A DNA stretch of 64,000 nucleotides from Parietichytrium sp. I65-24A (GCA_012862575.1 BLSF01000041.1:310001-374000), one strand, 5' to 3'; numbered from the stretch's first letter, positions 20,601 to 30,670 are shown. Notes: generated from the letters alone by a model not told the origin. Translations and numbers: made by a program.

Positions 20601-21988
20601 CTTGCCTCGTGTCTGCGTTGCCTTGAAGCGGTGGAGCGGCCCAGATGCCCTCGGACAACGCGCTGAATCTGAATCACGGCCGCCAAACGCTCCAAGTTCT
20701 GCTGGTGTCGAACGATGGTGGCCCATGAATTAAATGCGGCGACGCTTTTTTTCCTCTTCCAGTTGGCAAATAGGGACGTAAGTCTCCGACTTCCTTTCAA
20801 CTTCATGTACTGCTCAACATGGTCCTGATTTCGCTTCCACAAGACATATTTGTTCCAAATAGTCCATGCTGCCATTACATCCTTGTACTCGATTCGACGA
20901 AGAATATTGTGTAGCTTTTGCATTCCCCACCTCTTACAATAGAGCTGAGCGCGCAAAGAGGTCACGTTGCAGTTCTCTTGAACCCATCGCACCTTTTCAC
21001 TAAGACTCGCATCCATCTGTTTCACGATGCTATTCGCGATTGCTAGCTCCCTTCGCAGCTGATCTTGGTTCGCCTGGCTGCCTGTCTTTAATACGTGTGG
21101 TGTTTTCCTGCCGAGCTTCTTGCGGCCTTGGTTTTTCTTCTTTGCGTCAGCAAGCTTCTTGGAAAGCTCCATCGTGGGAAGCTTGAGCGGAGGAAGCAGA
21201 TATCTGAAGCGTTCGGGAATTTCACGTTGAGGCTGCTCTTCGCCATTGAACTTGTCCCTTTTGCCACTGCTTGTCTGGTCTAGTGACAAGCTCTGCGCCA
21301 TTGCCATGAGCCGTTTGCGGGCCTTCATCATACTGACAAATTCCTCATAGTTGATACTGCCGTCTCCGTCGACGTCCGCCTCCTTCACCACCTCATCGAT
21401 ATCTTCTGCTGGCTCGCCAAGCTTGGCGAGTACCTGGCGCAATTCCTCCGGAGATATGTCGCCGCTGCCGTCCTGATCAAATTCCTGAAATGCCTTCAAG
21501 TACGCCTCCGCGTCAGCTTCTGCCTGTCGCTCAGCCTCGTCCAGTGCTTGCATTTGCGCGGCGGAGATGCCCAACGTGCGGCTGATCCTGTCCATCTCCT
21601 CCTTTTCCATCTGCGCCATGTACTCGTCGCCATTGTTGTTGTTATTTTTAATACTCGCCACCAATTTCGAGTCCGTGGCGCCGCTTCCGCTTCCAGCAGA
21701 AACCGCGTGGGTCTCTGGCCGCCCGCGTTTCCGATGGCCCTGTTTCGCGTGCCGCTTTTGTGAGTGTGTCTGTGTCGAATAAGGTTCGAGCTTCCTTCCC
21801 GCGCTCGAATGCGTTACGTCCATGTCTCCGCTGGGCGGCGTGTTCGGCGTTCGCGGCTCGTGCAGCTCTCTCCGCAGAGCCTCCACTCCCAGCAGCGCCG
21901 CCGGTCTTTTCCCCGTCGCATTCTTCTTGCGCTTCTGCGAGGCGCCATTCGCGCCGTGCGCGGGCACGTACAGCCCCTCCTGCTGCAT
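17621..21988 (-). CDS. Giant EF-hand / multi-IQ / WW-domain scaffold protein
   Basis: A 1455-residue protein from ATG 21988 ([12 protein letters not shown]); the frame continues a few codons upstream on TTG only. An N-terminal disordered basic region is followed by two EF-hands (about residues 165-228; loops [12 protein letters not shown] and [12 protein letters not shown]) with intact calcium ligands. From about 420 to 1290 there are roughly 19 IQ motifs such as [11 protein letters not shown] and [11 protein letters not shown], separated by Glu/Arg coiled coil. A Lys/Gln/Pro linker has repeated KLEKQPSAP units. Two WW domains follow (about 1310-1340 and 1400-1435), and the end is Tyr/Gly-rich. 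IQ motifs bind calmodulin or EF-hand light chains, and WW domains bind proline motifs. I infer a calcium-responsive cytoskeletal scaffold, ASPM- or sfi1-like only in its IQ array. There is no motor domain. Confidence 0.85.
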   Translation of the reverse strand: MQQEGLYVPAHGANGASQKRKKNATGKRPAALLGVEALRRELHEPRTPNTPPSGDMDVTHSSAGRKLEPYSTQTHSQKRHAKQGHRKRGRPETHAVSAGSGSGATDSKLVASIKNNNNNGDEYMAQMEKEEMDRISRTLGISAAQMQALDEAERQAEADAEAYLKAFQEFDQDGSGDISPEELRQVLAKLGEPAEDIDEVVKEADVDGDGSINYEEFVSMMKARKRLMAMAQSLSLDQTSSGKRDKFNGEEQPQREIPERFRYLLPPLKLPTMELSKKLADAKKKNQGRKKLGRKTPHVLKTGSQANQDQLRRELAIANSIVKQMDASLSEKVRWVQENCNVTSLRAQLYCKRWGMQKLHNILRRIEYKDVMAAWTIWNKYVLWKRNQDHVEQYMKLKGSRRLTSLFANWKRKKSVAAFNSWATIVRHQQNLERLAAVIQIQRVVRGHLGRSTASRQRRHEASISIQRIFRGHLGRKKTEDVRHHLKLTKAATYIQRCYRGYAGKKLSKMMLKAHEEKRSATRIQACWRGYQARLGTRQLRRERHRFVSARNIQRVFRGFVSRQITWARQQAIAEHTAAIWIQSWVRGYFGRLNGLELMETRMQLIAEEEAALKIQTIYRGFSARVYITKVRMHRSAICIQTRWRAHRSQKGYKLYQIEKRQRYLREREAAIKIQCLARSRFARARVHSARVAKEQEIYAATKIQCIRRGQMGRRDYKSKKDAYKVQLRKERVEMEEAEAAKKMQAIARGRKARAQVGELRKAKVYATEKLQQEARSSAAVQIQKVARGKIARLRAQGIREAREKQLVKEPSQAKLQKQPSNARLEKQPSAPKLEKQPSAPKLNQASSQPQNANEMSGPQDQSSVDQNQAEGQEPSEGPDVELQMGEESGASHENASKAAAALAALKEREAEMEQKRKEEIAAIKIQSQLRQKQAVDAVEEKRQQLESERRAKEEEVAAEQLLAKRREAEARKAFEEEQARLDLAMQQAKSDEEREKLQLEKLRNQSATTIQSFLRFVYDRARVKELRKQREIAQREAEKAKEVVAATKIQTQFRVKRDRKHAQQLRERLEWEAANKRQARLEREQREKEERRKRMEAARQQEEQLAAMRLQAMVRSKNAKAKVDQLRKEADAEKRKLEELERKRKEEATLEEAALRIQCAFRSRQARKRLQTKMQEQQARIAAIKEESKRQEELLRIQEEQEKEIAAAKMQNMYRQKVAQMQYQKRKVEHAKKVAEEKQRAEEALRNIMASKIQALYRGYRDRKEMRRKAARPPSRPISRQSSAMQSSRPPSKHSTARDGSGQSAAEQSDPWVEYWDDNSQCYYYYHTITGEARWTDPRQGDDGYGTAGSVTDYYSDNYTANYAAGYGSDGYGGYYDEYGQWQQAGGTYYDQANSNAYPQQDFGDPSHWEEYYDDSFGASYYFNIYDFRTSWEVPTGFVSQYQNPYLEAPRYGG

Positions 21989-22108
21989 GTCTCTCGCCAA
22001 CCAAGTGTCGCAGCTCGCAACTCACAGCTCAAGACCGCCGATGAGCAGAGAGCAGAGAGCAGAGCCAGCGCCCCTTCCTCGCCAGCAGCGCGTGGACCGT
22101 TCGCGACC

Positions 22109-22130
22109 GAGAGAGAGAGAGAGAGAGAGA
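22109..22130. repeat. (GA)n dinucleotide run
   Basis: About eleven GA units in the upstream region of the IQ-motif gene. Confidence 0.9.
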
Positions 22131-22643
22131 TGGAATCACAGTGGCAACGAGAGCTTTGGCCGCCGTCCGGAGGGTCTCCACCGCGCGCGACCGCTCGCGA
22201 GAGTGCGTTCTACGCTTCTCTTCTTTGCCAGCTTCCCTGTTATTGACTGCGAGTTGTGTATTTTTAATTAAAAGTAGCGTTCTGCGCTCTTCGTTCTTGG
22301 CTTGTTTAGGAAACTTTGCTGGTTGACTTTCTTTTTCTTGTTGTCTTTTGGCTTTATTGGTCTTCTTGCCGCTTCCATCCGTGTCTATCTTTACCTGTAC
22401 ACGTCAGACAAAGCTTGAATCGGAGTTTTCAAGTCGAGTCCAACTCACAGCTGACTCGGACTCTGTTTCAGTTTGCTTTTGTTTTGTTTTGTTCTGTTCT
22501 GTATTGGTATTTATATTGACTTGACTTTGTCGCAATTGTATGAAAATTGTTCACAAACGACTGCAACGGATCGAAACGAGCAGCGAATAGTTCCGGAACG
22601 AAAACGCTGTGTCATGTAATTGTCTCCACCAAGTAACTTGACC

Positions 22644-22655
22644 AACCAAGTGGTT
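22644..22655 (+). promoter_or_regulatory. Palindrome 5 nt upstream of initiator tRNA copy 1
   Basis: AACCA-AG-TGGTT, a 5-bp inverted repeat ending 5 nt before the mature 5' end. Copy 3 has the same arms at 6 nt. The role is inferred from this conserved position only. Confidence 0.5.
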
Positions 22656-22660
22656 CAAGT

Positions 22661-22748
22661 AGCGGCTTAGCTCAGCGGTAGAGTGGTGGGCCCATAAGCA
22701 ATTATAGGTGTTACCCATAGGTCGGAGGATCGAAACCTCCAGCCGCTA
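22661..22748 (+). tRNA. Initiator tRNA-Met(CAU) with 16-nt intron, copy 1
   Basis: The initiator identity is clear: an A1-T72 pair ends the acceptor stem (AGCGGCT/AGCCGCT), the anticodon stem has three G-C pairs (GGG/CCC), position 33 is C in the loop CCCATAA, and the T loop is ATCGAAA with A54 and A60. The anticodon CAT is at 22693-22695. A 16-nt intron (22697-22712) sits at the canonical 37/38 site. The A box (TAGCTCAGCGG) and B box (GGATCGAAACC) are intact. T-rich sequence follows for Pol III termination. Copies 2 and 3 lie 5.4-5.8 kb downstream on the other strand. Confidence 0.95.
22697..22712 (+). other. tRNA intron (copy 1)
   Basis: Sequence AGCAATTATAGGTGTT. With the anticodon loop it can fold as ATAA-GCAA-TTAT, a 4-bp stem closed by a GNRA tetraloop, extended by CC/GG pairs across one mismatch. 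Confidence 0.85.
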
Positions 22749-25617
22749 TTTCTTTTGTATATTTTGTTTTATCGTTTTTTTGGGAGGTGAGCAGGTTGAA
22801 GTGCTGTCATTTCATTTTGTCTATTCTTCCTTCGAGTTGCCGGGCTATTTGACAGTGTAACACCATCATGACCATCACCTCTGAGAGATCGAGTGCCATG
22901 GCTGGATTTTGCAGGCGTTTATAGTTGGGTTGCATGATCCATGAAACATCTCATGGAAGCAGTGGCCCTCGATGCAGGAAACCCTATCATCCGTATCAAA
23001 CAAATTCATGATCGCGAATCAAACTGTACGTTACATGTACGCCATTGGAGAAAGCACAGCTGTGTAAAGCACACTGTGCGCTATGGTTTGGCCAGGTGCA
23101 CAGCTCCCGCGAGGCAGTTCGTTTCCCGGATGTTGAGCTTTCGCGAACCGCGGAAACTTTCACTTGTGTTTGAAGTTCCTCATCAAGTGCTGGTTGCTGT
23201 GCTGTCGTTTCTCGGAACGCAAGCGTGAAGATATCCAGACTGGAGCGGACTCTGTGGAGAGTCTATTGTTGTGAAAGAGGGTCTTCGAACTTTGCGACAT
23301 CTTGGAAACGGCTCCCGGGAATCAGAACTTGCGCCATAGTATTGGTGTGGCACACTGACAGTCGATCGTTCTTACTCGCGCGGTGGCAGTTTGCAGCTGG
23401 TGCTTTCAGTCTGTGGGTTAAGATTTTGGAGATTACAGTTAGAAAGTCCTTCCTCAAAAGAGCCTTTCTTGTCTTGAACTCAGACTGCAAACATCGTCGA
23501 AAAGAAAGTTTAGACAGAGCTCGGCAGAGCAGTTTCTCGCGTCACGCCAACTTGAGGCCTCCGAATCTTTTGGATACCGTCGATGATGTACGGCAGAACC
23601 TTTGAGCTCCTCAGGGCCTCTGAGCCTCCGATGCTCCGAGAGCGAGCGACATTCCACTCCTCGTCACTGAGTCCCCTGGCCGTCACAAGGGCCGACCGAC
23701 TTGGGAGTCGCTGAATTTGCGAAGAGGAATTGGCACGGACGATAGCACAGTACAGTGGTTACAAACTAATGCAAGTTGTCGACATTTGGGAAGTGGCCCT
23801 CAACTCTCAACTGTCCAGGCACACGCCTCTCACTCACGCCAAGCTCAATACTGAAAGAGTTATCTAAATTCTGAAAATTTTCTCAATGTTCTGCATGATA
23901 ACCTCTGTAAACCCTTGTATCAACAATGCCAATGAAATGTATGTATGTCATCAGAGCAATGAAACACCACAAGTGGTCCGAAAAGTCTATCTCTCACCAG
24001 TCTTCATAATTATCATTTCCCTTCCTTCCTTCCTTCCTTCCTCCCATTTCGCCGACTACCGATGACTACCGGCGACTTTGCCATCATCCGGCAAACTTGC
24101 AGAATGCAGAAACTTCAAACAAATTTCGAAACGAACGATGTCGTACAAACCTTGAGGAACTCACGGTCAGTTCCGACTCGGACTGACCTTTCAATGCGAG
24201 TACTGACGTTGTGAGCACCGGTACTGTTCTACTTTTCCAAAAGTCGTTCACTAATCACAGTCGATGCAGTTTCGCCCTCATCTCTTCGAGCGATGGTTTT
24301 TAGAGTCGGAGGTCAGGAGTGTTCGACGGCCTTGCTGTCAGTTGGCCAGTAGCACGATATGAACACACTCTAGCTTCCGACATCTTTCAGCCTCAAGGAA
24401 CCTCAAGGATCCTCAAGGCCCTCAGGTTTCTGACTGCGTTGCAACACAGTGCAAGAAGCAGTGGCAATGTACGATGCTGGGTGATGTTGGGTTAGGTTCT
24501 ATGAAGCTGGATGAGGAGACATTGAAATAGACGTAGCAACTCGTAAGTTGCGCTGGATTTGTAGTCAGACCGAATATTCTTTGAGGAAAGCGCGCGAGAG
24601 TCTACTGGCGAAGTTTTACCCTTTCATTGAGCGCTGCTTATTAGGCCGACAGTTCTTTGAACCTCATGGCTTGTGGTAAGGAAGACCAGTCATACGTTTG
24701 CGACAGGAAGCTTTTCTTTCATGTGAAAAGCACAAGTTAATTACTCTGCATCGCAGAAGATTTACATTCCTACCGGCACGATAGGAGTAAACACAATGTC
24801 ATTGACCTCTGTCTATCGAGTCCGAGTACAGTCAGTCTTGCAAATTAATTTCGCAAGACACGAGTTCAGAGTTCAGATTTTAAAAACCGATCGTTTTCTA
24901 CCCTGAGTACAACCCTCTTCGCATTTCCTATGGAGATCTATCTTCGCAATTCGGGTCCACAAAAATCGCAAATTCTAAAATTTAAGATGTCAAGGTGTGA
25001 GTGAATTGCCGTCCGGGAAATTTGACGCGAATGTCGCAAAGCTCGCGACCTTTTTCTTGAATCAAACGGGGCATGCCTTCTTTAACTCTTATATACGCGT
25101 TGCTATTCAATTTGATGTCATTTCTGCCAGATTCAATGAGGCCCTACTTGAACGATATTATATTTCGTATGTCAAGCCTGAAATAACGACATTTGCAGTC
25201 TGAAAAAGCGGGTGGCAAGGGATTGGTCACTTGTTCTGCGTTTCACAACTAGGAAATTGAGAGTTCTAAACCTACCGATCTGTCGAAATGAAACGAGGCG
25301 GCAGAGTCGGCAGAGGTTACTTGGTTTCGCACCAGAATAACAAAAGCTTAGCTTCTCCGGAACAGCAAAATTTTGATTATGTGTGGACCTCTTTGCCTCA
25401 AGTCGATTCTGCCTCTTCTTCAAGTCGTCCTATATTTGATCTTGCCTGCAGAGAGCTCTCGCATGAAGGATGAGCAATTTGAGGAAGGGCAGGTCTTCAG
25501 ACTCCAGCAGACCCAAAACGAACCCAGGAGCAAAACCCGAAGACGGAGTTCAAGTCACAAGCTCAGCAAACGTTTGTCAAGAGTCGCTGCAAAGCCTACC
25601 ATCTCCTTCAAAACAAA
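22749..25617. other. Gene-poor spacer, 2.9 kb
   Basis: Only short frames without recognisable domains or good starts. It includes (CCTT)n at 24017-24043 and an imperfect CCTCAAGGA repeat at about 24392-24424. I can support no gene. Confidence 0.5.
24017..24043. repeat. (CCTT)n microsatellite
   Basis: Tandem CCTT units ending in CTCCC. Confidence 0.85.
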
Positions 25618-26022
25618 ATGAAGCTTCAGCTACTTGCACTTGGCGGCATTGTCGCACAGTCCGCAGCTCTCGACATTGATATCTACAACAACCGTTTTCC
25701 AATGAGCATCGACTGCAAGACCAGCATTCTCGCCGCTTGCACGGACTGTGGCTCCTTGCTCGAGGACACCGATTGCATCAGTGAATGCGTCATTGGAACT
25801 GAGGCCGTTTCCTCGGATTGCGGCACCGAGTACACTGAGTTTTTGGACTGCTGGAGTGCGAAGGTTGAGGACTGTGGAACTTGCCTGGACGCCTCTTGCG
25901 CGCCAACGTACAATATCTGCATTGCCGCAAGCCCTGAAATTTTGCAAAAGTGCACGGGCAGCTCGAGCACAGGGGTCCTTACGCAAAGCAAAGTCGCAGT
26001 TGGAGTATCAATTGGACGCTGA
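25618..26022 (+). CDS. Small secreted Cys-rich protein
   Basis: 134 residues from ATG 25618. A signal peptide is likely (MKLQLLALGGIVAQSAAL). The mature part contains about 13 cysteines, several in CxxC or CxxxC spacing (CTDCGSLLEDTDC, CGTCLDASC), which suggests a disulfide-rich extracellular domain. I do not recognise the family. The C-terminus reads SKVAVGVSIGR then stop. That looks like the beginning of a membrane segment cut short, so the gene may be a truncated relative of a membrane protein, may have an unseen 3' exon, or may simply be secreted. A neighbouring short frame downstream is treated separately. Confidence 0.65.
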   Translation: MKLQLLALGGIVAQSAALDIDIYNNRFPMSIDCKTSILAACTDCGSLLEDTDCISECVIGTEAVSSDCGTEYTEFLDCWSAKVEDCGTCLDASCAPTYNICIAASPEILQKCTGSSSTGVLTQSKVAVGVSIGR

Positions 26023-26816
26023 AGAAGTACCACAGCGCTGGATTGTGCAATGAGTTGCAAGATCGAAATTTTCTCTTTTGGTCCACTAAATGGTAGGTGC
26101 AGCCTTTTTAAAATAGCCCTCATCAGTCATTTTCTTCTTGCATTTCCAAACTTTCAAATTGTTAAAATAGCCATTGAAAAGCTGTGCGCAATTGAGGATC
26201 CACATGCAGCTAGAAGAGGTGTGAGATTTGCAAGTGCCTTCCGGATTCGTGCGATTCGATCTTACACATTTGCGAATGTCTTTTCAGGGAAACTTCTCCG
26301 ATGCCAAAGACCCTTTCATGCTCCACATGGTATCGGATGCGCTACTTGACAAGAGCGCAGCATTGTCTTTGGCTGAACAGAAAGTTTATTTTCATACATT
26401 ACTTGCACTAGCGACTACCTGGTTCCGCGAGTGGTTCACAGAGAAGATCACAAATTTGGCAGCGATGAGTTGTGATTGAAGCAGCGGCCAGAAGCAGAAT
26501 ATGCTCCCGGGATTCACGAGCGATGTCAAATGGATCAAGATGCTTGATGGAAAAGCGATATAAGGCAGAGGAGTACGAACAGCATGAATAAAATGTTTTT
26601 CATGCCGGTGATCTCGTTCAAATCACTCTTGAGGCAGACAACTATTGCCAAGACCCAAACATCCCTGGAAAGTAACAAAAAAATCATTGAAAGGTAGCTA
26701 GCTGAACAGAAGAACTTTTGGAAAGAACTATTTTAAAAATATATATTTCAGTGAAGTTATGTCATACGATCATTGCCTTATAAGTACAAGAGCTGACTTG
26801 CTGTGCTAAACCTTTT
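26023..26816. other. Spacer with a possible short spliced frame
   Basis: No firm gene. A GTAGGT donor at about 26094 and a TTTTCAG acceptor ending at 26288 would join an ATG to a 64-residue frame ending at 26479 (see findings). Confidence 0.35.
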
Positions 26817-27095
26817 TTAGCAACACGTTCTGTCGTGCTTCAAGGTTCTTCCGCACGACGCGCACTTGTATTTGGTGTCCTTGCATGAAGACATCACGAA
26901 TGGGAGCCAGCATAACGGGAAGAACACGAAAATAAGAACAATGAACGCGATAATGGCTCCAAGACCGACTTTGCGTTCCTGAACGATGGTGTTCCCGCCA
27001 CAACGGCACCTTCCCCCGACCTCGTGTGGGTGATCATATCTGTGCGCTTTGTGGTTGGCCTCTACATAAACTGGCTGAGCTGTGTACGTGGTCAT
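26817..27095 (-). CDS. LITAF-like (SIMPLE-type) zinc-ribbon membrane protein
   Basis: 92 residues from ATG 27095. A first Cys pair (CRCGG, about residues 31-33) and a second knuckle (CASCGRTL, about 78-85) flank a hydrophobic stretch (about 42-67) ending in CW LPFVMSSCKDTKYKC. This is the LITAF layout: a zinc ribbon split by a membrane-inserting hairpin, with the KD-x-x-H/Y-x-C feature. LITAF proteins sit on the cytosolic face of late endosomes and lysosomes and take part in ESCRT-linked trafficking. The N-terminus (TTYTAQPVYVEANHKAH) is short. No PPxY motif is seen, so recruitment of a Nedd4-type ligase by that route is not supported. Confidence 0.82.
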   Translation of the reverse strand: MTTYTAQPVYVEANHKAHRYDHPHEVGGRCRCGGNTIVQERKVGLGAIIAFIVLIFVFFPLCWLPFVMSSCKDTKYKCASCGRTLKHDRTCC

Positions 27096-28101
27096 TTTGA
27101 TTACTCTGGTTAGCGCTTCTTGTGCTCTTCTTCGTATGTTTTCCTTTTGTGCTTTTGGTCAAGTGTGAGTTTTGGGTCTGCTGATCAGCAATCAGCTGAT
27201 CGCCAATCTGCGTTGGTTTGATTCTCGAACGCCCAAACTTTGACGGAGGACTGGATGGCCTTCGGCATATATAGCTTCAGCGACGTTATCGGACCGACCA
27301 GTCCAAACTGTGAGAACGGTACGTACAGTAGGAAAGAGTGACATCGAAACCAGGACGTCTCTGACTCTCTGACTCGCTGACTAGATCTACGCCCTGCACG
27401 CCGGCTCTTCATCCCGCACTTTTAATGCAGTGAGTAAATTAGACTTACCGTCAGAAATGGCAAGTGCGAGCCACGTTTCTGTTTCCTTCGCCCACCAGAC
27501 CTTTCATCGTTCGCAATAAGTTTGAATCAACGAAGCGGAAGGAACAATGACCAGGATGAGAGTTTTTAAACACAGAAGCTTTCTATTCCGCTCGTTCCTA
27601 CTCAAACCAACTTGCCTGGCCTGGCGATATGCATACCGGTACAGTAAACTCTCGAATTCTCATTCATCCAAAAGATTTGCTAGCCTGTGGGGATTCCAGG
27701 CTACTCGTTTAAAGGCGTTACCCGCTAAAGGGTGGTTAGGGATCCTACTTTATAACGGCTGATAACGTCGATGTCGGGAAAATCAGGTCCAAACCATTTC
27801 GAGATATTCTTCATAGCGAGAAATTCGCACTGAACTTACTCCAATTCACCGTACCACTGTAGCACTTTATATACGTACACACTGCAGTGGCAATAAAGAA
27901 TAGAATGGAAGCGAAGTAACTTTTGATGAAAACTGCAGAGTTCAGTGCAAACATTTCGGGCAACAACAGGGAATTAGGGGAGAAACTGCAGTACCAGTTG
28001 GTACTCAGTACTCACAGTCAGTACCGGTAGCTGCAGCCATTTCGTTGGCCCCAGAAGAAATGCGAGCTCTCTTCGATCTCGCAAAAAATACATGCAAAAA
28101 T
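27096..28101. other. Spacer, 1.0 kb
   Basis: No supported gene. It contains TACCGGTAC (27634-27642) and a palindrome-rich stretch of GTACC/GGTACT words at 27990-28030. Confidence 0.5.
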
Positions 28102-28189
28102 TAGCGGCTGGAGGTTTCGATCCTCCGACCTATGGGTAACACCTATAATTGCTTATGGGCCCACCACTCTACCGCTGAGCTAAGCCGCT
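28102..28189 (-). tRNA. Initiator tRNA-Met(CAU) with 16-nt intron, copy 2
   Basis: Identical in mature sequence and in intron to copy 1, and on the minus strand. The 3' end (28102) is followed in the transcript direction by T-runs that fit Pol III termination. An inverted repeat, ACCACA-CAAC-TGTGGT, lies 5 nt upstream of the 5' end. Confidence 0.95.
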
Positions 28190-28194
28190 AACTG

Positions 28195-28210
28195 ACCACA
28201 CAACTGTGGT
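28195..28210 (-). promoter_or_regulatory. Inverted repeat upstream of initiator tRNA copy 2
   Basis: 6-bp arms ACCACA/TGTGGT with a 4-nt spacer, ending 5 nt from the tRNA 5' end. Same position as in copies 1 and 3, with partly shared ACCA/TGGT arms. Confidence 0.45.
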
Positions 28211-28353
28211 GTGGGCCACTAAGGTAATCTGGTCCGATAAAAACTTTGTGCGTTTGATCGTGCTGAGAAAAAGAAGAAAGACCTCGCACACCTCGCACTC
28301 ACAGTCAGGAAAGAAAATGTTCTGAATGGAATGAAGACGAAAAAACAAAAGAA

Positions 28354-28441
28354 TAGCGGCTGGAGGTTTCGATCCTCCGACCTATGGGTAACACCTATAA
28401 TCGCTTATGGGCCCACCACTCTACCGCTGAGCTAAGCCGCT
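28354..28441 (-). tRNA. Initiator tRNA-Met(CAU) with 16-nt intron, copy 3
   Basis: Same mature sequence as the other two copies. The intron differs by one base (AGCGATTATAGGTGTT), changing the predicted loop from GCAA to GCGA and so keeping a GNRA tetraloop. It lies 164 bp from copy 2 in the same orientation. T-runs follow the 3' end. Confidence 0.95.
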
Positions 28442-28447
28442 ATCTGT

Positions 28448-28459
28448 AACCAATTGGTT
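28448..28459 (-). promoter_or_regulatory. Palindrome upstream of initiator tRNA copy 3
   Basis: AACCAATTGGTT, a perfect 12-bp palindrome 6 nt from the tRNA 5' end, with the same arms as copy 1. Confidence 0.5.
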
Positions 28460-28607
28460 GGCTCAACTGTTTTGATGGAATATATACAATTAAGGAGGTC
28501 CCCATGGAGTTCTCCTGAAACCCATTTTTTTTTTTAGTTGTTCAACTCAACTCAACTCAACTCAGATCAAAACAATGACATACAAAGCTAAGGTAGTCGT
28601 TCTATTT

Positions 28608-29441
28608 TCACAGCTCTTTAAATTCGGCCCGCGGCTCTACTGTACAGCGCGGAACCGTCTTCGCGGGCTCGCTTCGACTGCTGGCCGTTCGCTCCAGTTC
28701 ATCTTTCCATTCGTTGTCTTCGGAGACTTCTTCGTGCTCCCAGGGACATGGCTCGGCAGACCCCTCCGGCGAGCTATTGTTCCCAGATGAGAACGCTTTT
28801 TCGACGGCAGTAGCTCTTGATATTGCATCCTGCTGCAAGGTGAGGATGGTTGCCTGAAGAATTTCATGAGCCGCTTCCAACTCTGTGATCCTCTTTTGCG
28901 AGTCGCGCCTGTCCTCGAGGGCCCTATCCCTCTGGAACTCTACACAGCGCTTCTCACCGCGAATTCGTTCAGCGAGCTGCTCCTGTTGCAAGACCTTCGT
29001 TCCGAGCTCAGCTTTTTCCACCTCAAGCTGCCGAATTCTTCGTTCTTTGGCCTCCAACGCAATCTCGTGCTCTGCGCTCTGCTTTCTCCCCTCCATGTTG
29101 GCGACGAGCTGCTGCAATTCGCCGCTCTTTCTTCGCTGCTGACGCACCAAGTATTCTGCCTCCGCACACTGTTTTGCTTGCCGTGCAATAATAGCGGCCT
29201 GGCCCTCGGAGAGCCTTTTCAGTGTCTCCACTTGCTTCGCAAGGTTTCCTAGTCCATTCTTTTGCCCACTCTCAGCTCCTTCATCGAAGGCCCTCGACTT
29301 GGCGCAGTCCAAGTCTCGCTCAAGCTCATTGATCCTGCTCTTGAGCAGTCTGATCTCAGACCGCAAAGCAGCTTTCAGGTCCACATCGAGCCGCCACCCT
29401 GACGTGCATTTGGAGCTAAGCGTCGGGATCCTGCTCGCCAT
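28608..29441 (-). CDS. Coiled-coil protein of unknown function
   Basis: 277 residues from ATG 29441 (MASRIPTL); the frame begins just upstream on TTG. Residues about 20-215 are almost uninterrupted heptad-like helix rich in Glu, Arg, Gln and Leu (ELERDLDCAKS, QLEVEKAELGTKVLQQEQ). The last 55 residues are acidic, Ser-rich and disordered (SEDNEWKDELER). There is no signal peptide, membrane helix or catalytic motif. A structural or adaptor role is likely, but I recognise no family. Confidence 0.65.
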   Translation of the reverse strand: MASRIPTLSSKCTSGWRLDVDLKAALRSEIRLLKSRINELERDLDCAKSRAFDEGAESGQKNGLGNLAKQVETLKRLSEGQAAIIARQAKQCAEAEYLVRQQRRKSGELQQLVANMEGRKQSAEHEIALEAKERRIRQLEVEKAELGTKVLQQEQLAERIRGEKRCVEFQRDRALEDRRDSQKRITELEAAHEILQATILTLQQDAISRATAVEKAFSSGNNSSPEGSAEPCPWEHEEVSEDNEWKDELERTASSRSEPAKTVPRCTVEPRAEFKEL

Positions 29442-30670
29442 CTCGTCCAAGGCAAGGAGGGCTGCGAGCTCGACAGCGCACCACCGCGAGCCCCAGCCTC
29501 GCCCAAACTTTGCGGGCCTTGAGAGCTCCGGGTTTTGAGTTCGGGTTTAGTAGGAGCACATAGTCCAATTGAGCAAGCATACAATCACACACGATGGGCT
29601 AGCCGAGCTCGTCACACTCGTCACCTTCTATCCGTACATCGTCAGCAACAGCTGAGCATTTTAAGAAGCACTCGCGCTCTTGAAACAGCTATCAAAGGAA
29701 CTAGCTTTGCTCACCTCCGCGGCGACTCGATCGTACAGGTAAGAAACGATTACTTGGCAAAGCAGTCACAGTCTTACACGTTGCCCTGACTGCCCTGACT
29801 GCCAGAATGCAGTCATACCGTGCTTGCTTTCGCTGCGCAAGATTGAGTGCGTTGCGAGACAACACAATGATGGGCGTTCGCTTATTTGACTGCTAGATAG
29901 ATTTGGAAATTTTCCCCATGATGCGACGTGGAGTAACAGCTGTCCAAATGCTGGTCTCGCGGCCCCGCGGCGATAGCGATCCATGCTTTCCTACTATTTT
30001 GCTATTCTGCTCGCCATCAACTCTATTTCTCTCAAAATCAGAGCTCATCTTTTTCTATCTAAAAACTCTAAAAACGCACAATGGAAAATTCTCCAAAAGT
30101 GCACACCGCCACCGCCAATAAATTTTAATAGCCCAATCAAAGTAAGAGGATAGGAAGTTTCTAAGCAATCAGCTACCATCCCACTAATCCCACACGAACG
30201 GATCTTTCGTGAACACCACTTATTCCTTTCGTTCATGAATAGCTCTCTGCTCGAGAACAACTCCTTGCTCGTCATGTCTCCCTCGCCATCAACCGGCTTT
30301 ACCAAGTTCCCTACCCAAACCTCTAGCAATCCCCGAACCCTCTGCACTGAGAGCCTAAGTCAAGACAGCCACACTTACCCTATCACCAACTACTACCACC
30401 CCTTAAGAGAAGAGGTCCGTCTGCTGCGCCGCTACCTTCCACTAAGACCCCCATTCTGCGAAGCGCAGTGCGATTCTCAGCGCCTAGAGCCCACCGTAAA
30501 GCCTCGCTAGCACCCCCCGCGCGCACCACTCACCACTCACCACTCACCACTCACCACTCACCACTCACCACTCACCACTCACCACTCACCACTGACACGC
30601 AGGTTAGGTTAGGTCAGCATTTTGAGAGAGAAAAGAGAGAACTACCAAACAACCAAACAACTAAACAAAG
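29442..30670. other. Spacer upstream of bL35m, with a 7-bp minisatellite
   Basis: 1.2 kb between divergent genes with no supported protein gene. The minisatellite at 30524-30593 ends 77 bp before the bL35m ATG. Confidence 0.55.
30524..30593. repeat. 7-bp tandem repeat, unit CACCACT/CACTCAC, about 10 copies
   Basis: Ten nearly perfect units in the promoter-proximal region of bL35m. Confidence 0.95.

Larger units (their letters stand above)
21989..22660. other. Spacer upstream of the IQ protein
   Basis: Holds the IQ-gene promoter and leader with a (GA)n run at 22109-22130. It runs up to an initiator tRNA gene. No protein gene is supported. Confidence 0.55.

Noticed and set aside
26439-26456. 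ACAGAGAAGATC word resembling the U6 snRNA core
   Set aside because: No other U6 parts (5' stem, 3' stem, T-run) surround it; chance match.
30524-30593. CRISPR-like array
   Set aside because: The 7-bp units are contiguous with no spacers; it is a minisatellite in a eukaryotic genome.
30601-30614. GGTTAGGTTAGG as an internal telomere repeat
   Set aside because: Only two units; too short to support it.
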